Source: Adiantum capillus-veneris | Taxonomy: Eukaryota; Streptophyta; Polypodiopsida; Polypodiales; Pteridaceae | DNA length: 64,000 nt | Direction of reading: 5' to 3' | Assembly: GCA_014529385.2 (NCBI GenBank) | Contig: CM043953.1 | Location: forward strand, 80,175,838-80,239,837 | Shown: positions 56,430 through 64,000 of the stretch, in pieces | Layout of the letters: each line of letters starts with the position of its first letter | Position numbering within the stretch: the stretch's first letter is position 1 | Notes under the pieces: generated by a model | What the model was told of the DNA's origin: nothing | Databases searched by the model: none | Seen by the model: only the letters and a program-made list of their open reading frames with translations | Program-made: the position numbers and the translations under genes

Positions 56430-58573
56430 TGTACTTTCAAGGAAAGAAGTCCACAATTTGCCAAGGGGTAGTGGACAAGTTTAACTTTCCACATTGATTC
56501 CAATCACTATTAGACATAGTAGACTGTGTTGGTCACTGTGGGTTGTTAGTTTGAGCAGTTTTCATATAGAGTCTAACTGAGGGTTTTGCATTACACATTT
56601 CAACCAAGGGGTTTGGATCGCAAAGGCAACACCCAGGGTTACCAGTACAATACTACTTGATTTTCACTAATATTTTAATTGGTGTTACTAAGCCTTTTCA
56701 GATGGGAGATTTGGTCATGTGCATTTGAATATGGGTAAGTGAAGACTATGTTCAATTAGTATTACTAGGCCTTTTCAAGTGGAAGATTTGGTCATGTGCA
56801 TTTGAATACATGTTAGTGAACACGATGTTCAACCTCCAAGTACACATTTAATTTGGTTTTATTCCATTTTTGAATATGATTTGATTGACTTTTCTAAGTA
56901 GGATGTATAAGCTTCCATGCTTTCATCCATTTTGCTCTTTAGAGACATGACAAGGTCATGTAGGAGCACATAATTTTGGGCTAGTAGTGTCCCAGATACA
57001 TTTTTGCATTATGTAGTTATGGACCTGTATGGTAAGATTTCATTTGGCACATGTTGTCACGAGAGGAGAAACATGGTCTAGGAACTCATGGAGTTTGGTT
57101 TCGCCTAGTGTGGAGCAAGGTTTATGAGGGTCTGTCTCACTCATGTCGCTGAGTGTTTACAGTTATCTCCACACACAAGTACACCTCGTACTTCATGGGT
57201 CCCATTTTTTCAGACATCCTTATACGAGACATACTCAACATGTGGAGAATATGAATCTTTGGGACTGTCATTGGTGCTCGTTATTTCAATTATGTGTGGC
57301 GGCAGAGTCCCTAGGTGGTGGTTGCATCCGTTTGTCAGACCAATTTGAGCACATTGTATCAGGAACAATTTCAGTGGCCATAAATTTTCAAATATCTAGT
57401 AAGACTTGTTAAGGTTACTCGTACAGTTGAACAACTTCAACGGATGATGGTTTACACATGTAGCAAAGTTATGTTCACTTAATGAACTAGGTCATTTGGC
57501 ACCTAAATGTGATGGGCTTTCATGTTATATTATGGTCCAAATATGTTAGCACGATCTTCACGTGGAAAGTATTTAGTTCTTTCCCAGTGATCCGTGAGCA
57601 TAGTATTGTCCATAAGCATTGGCAAGTACGATTATGGATATGCAGGTTCGGATTTGATTTTGTTAAATGCATGCACACTAGGTGTTATGGGCCCTAGTGT
57701 TTAGCAAAGGCTGATTTGGAGCGGCATGCACATTCATGACATTAGTAGCTTCTACAACATTTCACACTATATGTGCAATATCTCTATGAGATTACTTGTA
57801 AATCTACCAATCACCAATAGAGGTCATGGCTCGATTTGGGTGCTTGTAGATCAACTCACTAAAGTTAACCACAATGTTTGTTCCTAACATTGTTTATTAA
57901 TCAGCAATGTTGCAAGGAATTGTGATCCCTGTTTACTAGTCATCTTGAAGTACTCTCTGTAAACGATGGGGATACACATATCTATACTGCTAATCATTTA
58001 GAGAGAATAGGTAGATTACAAGTATTAATCTTGTGCTAAAGGATATGCTAACGCTTACGTTAGCACTAAGCAATCCCATTGGGAAGGTTATCTCTTTAGT
58101 TGGAGTTTTCTTACCATGAGGCAAAGCATTTTACGACTAAGTTTAGTCCCTTCATATTTAGATCAGGTTCTTAATCTTGATCACTAGTTATGGTGGGGTC
58201 GTTTACTACTGAAGATTGATAATAAGTCAAGGAATTCATTTTTGTTGATGAGTATGTCAGCATGTCACTTTCATGGAAAGTGAGAAGAGGTATTTTTTAA
58301 GATACCTCATACTTTTGTAATTCATTTAGCATACTCTAGTGAGTTATAAATGAAGTTTACACATTATATTGGATATAGGCCGGTTACAAAACGGTTACAA
58401 AGGGACGACAATGTTGAATATCAAGATGTTATTCTTGATTTCATTGAACCTCCTACTAAACCGTGTTCTGGACAAATGGACAGCTGGATCCATGGAGGAT
58501 GCCACGATGGAAAAAATTAGTGCTCTTATCAAGATATCACAACTTTTGTTTTCGAGGAAGAAAACGCTTCTTC

Positions 58574-58585
58574 AAGGGGGGGAGT
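58574..58585 (+). other. Polypurine tract of short-LTR gypsy element
   Basis: AAGGGGGGGAGT directly before the 3' LTR. Confidence 0.8.
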
Positions 58586-58587
58586 AA

Positions 58588-58731
58588 TGTCAGGCCTAGG
58601 GTAAGACCGGGCAGACCAAGGGCCAGGACAACGGACATGCGATAAAGGGGGTCCTATTATTAGTGTGGCCAAGGCCCTATATAGAGCATGATTGGGTGGT
58701 GAGTTGCATGTTCTAGTCCCCAATCCTCATA
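58588..58731 (+). repeat. 3' LTR of short-LTR gypsy element
   Basis: 144 bp, matches 45867-46007; followed by TACTC (58732-58736). Confidence 0.88.
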
Positions 58732-58736
58732 TACTC

Positions 58737-61200
58737 GATCTAAAGTTGCGCTTGCTTAACATGTGTATCACAATTGCCTAGGCGTGCATCGAGACCATCT
58801 TTGAGTAGCCCTCCCACTCGCATGTGGGGTAGCTTGATGTCCTTGAGAGGAGTGTCTTCCTTGATCACCAAAAAGATGAACGTAGAAAGCTACCATAGAA
58901 AGGTGTGTCCAATCTTGCCCTTGCACATAGTGGCCATCGAGGGTGACTCACTGGCTAGCACTAGTAGGCAATGCTCTGGAAACGAGTGAGCTTCTCCACA
59001 AAGGGTTGATCACCCTTGTGAATGTGGGTGAGGAGGTTGCATGGTGTCCAGTAGCCATCATGATTGAGAAGCGAGACTGTGTACTACACCAAAGAGGTAT
59101 CGACAATAGATGTAGTCGTGGATGTGGCAAAATGTGTCTTGATGCAATTTGATGGTTTTTCTAAGGTTGAGAAGATGCGAAAAGAACTCACTAAGCTCTT
59201 TGTGCTTGTCCTCCTATTTGGACTCCTTTAAGGATGTGATGTAGGTTTCCTCCATGGTTACCTGCTAGAAAATAAAAACGATTCCCCCCCAACCCACTTA
59301 AATAATACCCCATCCCCCCCTCCCTACACAACTCGCACAACTCGAGGATGGACAATGGATATAACGATTTATGTGACTGATCCTCACCAATCACAAATTT
59401 CAGCAAAATAACATATAACAACTTTGTTTGCCTAGCACATAGTCAAAATTTGCCAAAATAATTGCATGCCAACTAAAATAGCTAAACATGAGCATTTAAA
59501 ATGGTTTTAATATATTATTGCACCACAAGATCCTCTGCATTCCATGAGTTTTGCACTTTCACCTTCCATTTCATCTTTTTCCCAAAATGAAAATAATAAT
59601 TGAATAAATGAATAGACATTAATCAATTCACAAGTACATCATAACCATAAATGGGAAGTTACCTTGTGTTGCTTAAGGATGAAGCTTGCACTCCGAACCT
59701 CCTCAATACCCATAATAAAAAGATGGTCGTGTAAGCTAGCAGGGGTCTTTATTAGTGGGACAATTCAATTTGGATGTTGGCAAATATCCAAATCAAAAGT
59801 AGATGTTTCAAATTTGAAAACCTAAAGTGGAATCCATTTTTCTTCTTGCATACCTACCTATCATAACTAAATTGCACATAGAGAGTGGACCTTGTATCTC
59901 ACACAAAAATGATGATCGGATGCAATGCACTTGTAATCATCGATGTTATGGAAGCTTTCTACATACCCCCATTTGTCACCTAAAATAGCGCTTAGAGCAT
60001 CTAATGGTCTATCTTTGCAACAAAACATAGTAGGTGTTCGAGAAAATGGTAAGGCCCTAAAGGCATGTACAAACATATGAATAGAGCAACACCAACTTAG
60101 GCCAACGGAGCTCGAAGCTTTGTGAAGCTTAAGAGTTGAAGCTAAGTAATGACCATACATTGGGGGTTGTCCATTCAAAACTTTGAAGCGTAGGGGAATC
60201 AATGGCCTCAAGCTTACCAAACCCTCCTTGCATTAATGGGTGTCATATAGTTGTATTTAGAAGAAAATACATTAGTTAGTGTGACATGATAGCAAATATC
60301 ACCTTACCAATGTGGACATGCACAACCATGAAGGTATCCGAGAGGGATTGAAATGGTTGTTCTTCAAGTCGGATGAAGGAAACATGTCTACAATAAGAAG
60401 CATGGTAGCAAAAACAGGCATTCAAAAACATGATAAACATTGAAAGTGAGTACGATCTTTGCTATGTAGCGATGGAGAATTTGGCTTTGTAGAGAGAGGA
60501 TGGTAGAGAGAGACAAAGTGAGAGAATTGAGCTGTGTAAACGAAAGAAGAAAGGGAATTTCTAAAGGAAAAATTTTCTTTTTTGATATCAAGATAGTTTG
60601 GGAAAAGGAAAAATGTCACTTTTGAGAATTTTCAATTTTTAGGATTTTTTTACGGATTTACTTTTTTAAATAGGGGTGGGTGGATCCTTTTCTCTCAAAA
60701 GGTCTCTGTCAATCATGGTATTCCCCCCCCCTCCCCTCGCACGCCCTTTCTATGTCTCTCTCTGAGGACAATGACATAATGAACGGACCAAAATAGAAGT
60801 CCCCCTACCATTTTCTAGTTAATAGATGATATCATCACCCTCCTCTCATTGTCCAAAGGGTCCTTCCGAAGTCCAAATATTTCTTAGTGAGCACATTGGA
60901 AGCGTGAACACTTTTTCACCCTCTTCTTTAGTGCAAGGAAGGGGACTTGCCATAGTGGGTTACTAATGATGAACTTGACACATTGAAATATGCCTTGAGC
61001 ACTTCCACGCATGTGCATATTATACTAAACATGCGGAACATCCTCAATCTGCATGCCTAGTTGATTTGCGTGATCAAATCCCTTTGAGAGGGAGGTTGGG
61101 ATTTTAAGTTTCAAAGGCAAACATGAGTTTCAATTGCACGAATTATGTTTTATCATGCTTGTAATCTTGGTTTGCATGATAACAAGAGAATTCCTTCTTT
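58737..61200. other. Unassigned stretch
   Basis: No gene recognised. A minus-strand frame of 117 codons at 59867-60220 has no known motif. C-rich runs occur at about 59284, 59313 and 60723. Confidence 0.5.
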
Positions 61201-61202
61201 TT

Positions 61203-61223
61203 GGGGGGGGGGGGGGGGGGGGG
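61203..61223. repeat. Poly(G) tract
   Basis: Twenty-one consecutive G on the plus strand; its length may be unreliable. Confidence 0.9.
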
Positions 61224-62160
61224 ACTCAACCCTTCTATGTTATGCTGTATGCTAATTTGTCAACGTCTTGTGTGCCTAAACTGGTTAATTTTCATAATTA
61301 ATAACAATTGTCATAAAATAATTAAGCTTTAGTCTAAAGCAATTTCATAAGCATGCACATAAACATTTGTCAATCCAAGCATAAAATTGATGACTCAATC
61401 AAGAGAAGTTCAAAATCTGTTTGCAAATCGCGAGTGAATGTAAAGGAGGGATCTCAAGGCTCATATGTAGTCATGAGAAGCTAATTTAGTAGCGAATCAA
61501 GATCACGCAAGAGCCAACTGCACATCAATTGCCATACTCTAGCTCAACTCCGTCTTAAACCATCATGGCAAAAATCACCATACATATAGAGTGCTTTCTC
61601 TTGGAAGAGCGCCGCAAAACAACCAAACTCAACTTCAAGCTTATGTGTACATTTTTAATGCAATTGAGCCCTTAGCGTGCCAATATTTGAACCTAAGAGC
61701 AATTTGCTTGTAGCAACATGCGTGATGCTTTACATACACATCCTCTTTTAATGAATTTGAGCTCTTACACATTCAACCGTCAGCAACTTTGTGAGCCGCA
61801 TGACTACAATAAGCATTGCCCCCTTTAACGACGCTCTACATTTGAGATGCCTTTGCACTATAAATGAGTTGATTATATATGCAATGATATAATCACTTAG
61901 CTCCAGTGGTACTTACAACAACGACCAATCATGTGTTGTGCCATGAAGCCCCCTTGCATAGTGTCCACTACCCACCTTTTCACAACTGAGCTGGTTGTCC
62001 TACTGAGCGACCAACCTTTTGAAAAAGTGTGTTGGAACTTGGAACATGGCCTCCAATAAGTCCAATGTGTGCATGTGTTTCAAAGTTCTTGTACTTTCTT
62101 TTAAAAAAACAAGTGATAAAATCACGAGGCTTGCCTACCACTAATGGAGCCTAAAAAGGG
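61224..62160. other. Unassigned stretch
   Basis: Nothing recognisable. Confidence 0.5.
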
Positions 62161-62163
62161 GGG

Positions 62164-62165
<2 letters not shown>

Positions 62166-62235
<70 letters not shown>
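62166..62235. repeat. (GA)n microsatellite
   Basis: About 70 bp of uninterrupted GA, preceded by a run of G. Confidence 0.95.
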
Positions 62236-62238
<3 letters not shown>

Positions 62239-64000
62239 GTTTTGCAAGGCTCTCATCAGAAACACAACAGGATATCGTTGAGTGATAGCTCCTCATACAA
62301 TCGGCAAGCATGCAACCTCAATTTGTAATTGCTATTCCTCCCCAGATTTGTGCAACGAGGTTTCATGTGGCAATGGATCTCGGATGACTGTCGTGTAGTC
62401 CCAATAGTCAGAGTGTGCACATTGAAGAGGCATGAGAGGACGATGAGGTGGAACTAGAGTTTTAAGAAGAGAGGAAGTCAATAATAATTTAGGTACGCTT
62501 TGACAAGGTAGTGAAAGCCTCCGTAGAGAGAGCAAGGGCGTTGAGCTTTCAATTAGAGAGGAAGGGTCATATTGGATGGTGGAAGCAGCTCCGGGACTTG
62601 GGGTTAACCACTACTTCTACCTGTGGCTATGAGGTATTGATAAGGAGCTAGATTCATCCTTTTGTCCCCACCTTAGTAGTGCCAAGGTCTCATGTCCTCT
62701 CGATTGACTTCAACACGCGCCATAGTCGGAGAAGGAAGGAGATTCAACCTCTAAGGATAATTCATGAAGCTCATCATGGGAGGCAGTAGCATTTCAATAT
62801 TTATGGAGTTTAAAAAGATAGGAAACAAATGTCACCACAATAGGGAAAGTTTCTTCATGACAAAGTGCCACCCTCTCCATTTGTTGGGAAATAGCTGCTC
62901 AAAAGGATGTAACAAATGACAATGAGAGGGACCAAGACCTACATATTTGTAGAGAATACAAGAGGAATGTTTGTTTATACAAGGACACAATGCAATTCAA
63001 GCGAAAAACGGACCATGGAGCACAAATTTATGTCTCACCAATGGGTACATTCAACTCCGTGCAATCCAGGTATGAGATAGGTGAACTTACTTGATGCAAG
63101 CCAAAAGGAACACACACATATGGTGTTGGTATTTCAATTGTAGAGGAAGTCCTTGACACGATTTCAACTAGAACCAGAGAATGTGCAGTCTACTTGCAAA
63201 AGAAAGTTCCTAGTAGAGAAACCATCATTTTTGCGATGTGAGTGAACAAACGAAGGAGAAGCTCACATACTCATAGAATTTTCAAAAACTTTCTTTACGA
63301 ACTTCGACGTATTTTCATGTGTACAAGTGGGCAGAAGGTGTTAATACAATATGCTAAGATGTACAAGCTAGTTAGTCAAGGTTTTTGAAAAGTATGGGCA
63401 TTCCAAATTCCAGCCTTGTTGCAGCGCAGATAATGTGTCGTGCTCTCTACAGTGGGTGGTCCTCAGTGCAATGTGCATGACAATCTCACTCAAACAGACT
63501 GAACAAAAAGGAAACAATAGACATCAACAGAGCTCACAAAGACACAACAGCAGACCAGAACATATGACTCGACTATCTCAAAGACTAATATAGACTTTGG
63601 CGTGGCAGCACACTTAGCTCCAGAGCCCAGGACTCACAGGTACAATGGGGGTGTCGAGGCTCAGATGTGCCGGGATGGTGAAGACGTGCTCTGTGTATAG
63701 ACTCACTCTAGATGACTACGTACAAGATAATACTAATGGCCCAAAACGAGTACTCATATGTACAACCATAAAGAGCCACCAACGGCTCATAAATGTCCAG
63801 TCAGCTAAGTCTATCTCCAAACTGAATGGTGGTGGTGACCTGGCCACGATGTCCACTAGACTACCGTCGGTACCCTGCCACGTGTCACTCCCCAGCCCAG
63901 AGGGTCCGTCCAGTGTGAACCAGACCAACTGTAACTAATTGTCCAACTCTCTGTCTGTCCTGTGAAGTGACACTGTAGCCCTGCTATACAGGTAGCCCGC
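62236..64000. other. Unassigned stretch to window end
   Basis: No gene recognised. Base composition becomes less A/T-rich after about 63600. Short frames at 63645-63938 on both strands carry no motif. Confidence 0.5.

Larger units (their letters stand above)
56105..58587 (+). pseudogene. Short-LTR gypsy integrase and chromodomain-like remnant
   Basis: Mostly decayed. At about 57780-57890 the plus strand gives LVNLPITNRGHGSIWVLVDQ, then LTKVNHN, the gypsy integrase core block around the first catalytic region. At 58460-58587 a frame ends VLDKWTAGSMEDATMEKISA and ...LLQGGE, like the end of gypsy polyproteins with a chromodomain-type WKG...EDATWE segment. The stop is next to the polypurine tract, as expected for the natural end of pol. 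The stretch 56430-57120 shows nothing definite. Confidence 0.6.
45867..58731 (+). mobile_element. Gypsy retrotransposon with very short LTRs, split by CACTA
   Basis: LTRs at 45867-46007 (141 bp) and 58588-58731 (144 bp) share TGTCAGGCCTAGGG...CCTCATA. Target duplication TACTC (45862-45866, 58732-58736). Primer-binding site 46009-46020, polypurine tract 58574-58585; plus-strand orientation. The LTRs differ at roughly one position in ten. Without the CACTA insertion the element is about 5.4 kb. Remnants of gypsy integrase and a chromodomain-like tail precede the 3' LTR; the 5' half is too decayed to assign. Confidence 0.88.

Noticed and set aside
59867-60220. 117-codon minus-strand frame as a gene
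   Set aside because: No recognisable motif, and no promoter or splice context; length is possible by chance over 5 kb of non-coding DNA.
62166-62235. CRISPR-like regular repeats
   Set aside because: Uninterrupted dinucleotide array without spacers; nuclear plant DNA.

Overview
The window is nuclear DNA from a land plant. It holds one intact plant-type eIF4A gene with three introns, a broken cytochrome P450 of the cinnamate 4-hydroxylase (CYP73) type, and transposable elements of plant type: copia and gypsy elements primed by initiator-Met tRNA, a chromovirus, an En/Spm (CACTA) element and miniature DNA elements. Dinucleotide microsatellites, mostly (CT/GA)n joined to (CA/GT)n, are very frequent. 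Nothing bacterial, organellar or ribosomal is visible, and the species cannot be named from the sequence.

Layout. 1-10473: a decayed copia element on the minus strand (copia-1), with a Tourist-like MITE beyond its 3' end. Its integrase segment is present three times in tandem. One copy is split by a 1.3-kb DNA transposon and another by a 3.9-kb LTR element that carries an intact gag-like ORF but no integrase and almost no reverse transcriptase. 10474-12965: a second, decayed member of that gag-only family. 12966-14600: a gypsy gag/protease fragment. 15027-19080: a second copy of the copia-1 family on the plus strand (copia-2), full of stops. 20723-22626: the eIF4A gene (minus strand), the only gene judged functional, with a 176-bp tandem duplication upstream. 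23199-24446: P450 pseudogene fragments between exact 30-bp direct repeats. 25154-39137: a plus-strand gypsy LTR split by an 8.7-kb minus-strand chromovirus with both LTRs and a 5-bp target duplication, then that LTR's primer-binding site, then a decayed Helentron-like helicase plus endonuclease, then a partial LTR. 39138-45866: decayed, mostly unassigned DNA. 45867-58731: a gypsy element with very short LTRs, split by a 7.4-kb CACTA element with perfect ends, broken tnp2 and tnpA-type genes and a long internal hairpin. 58732-64000: no recognisable gene.

Nesting gives relative ages. Copia-1 is older than the gag-only element and the 1.3-kb element inside it. The plus-strand gypsy LTR is older than the chromovirus inside it. 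The short-LTR gypsy element (LTRs visibly diverged) is older than the CACTA element inside it. LTR comparison of the intact gag-only element gives 6 differences in 190 bp.

Most notable are the two-copy gag-only family that shares one internal architecture and a strongly conserved untranslated leader, the Helentron-type helicase-endonuclease relic in a plant, and the near-perfect 260-bp hairpin between the two CACTA genes.
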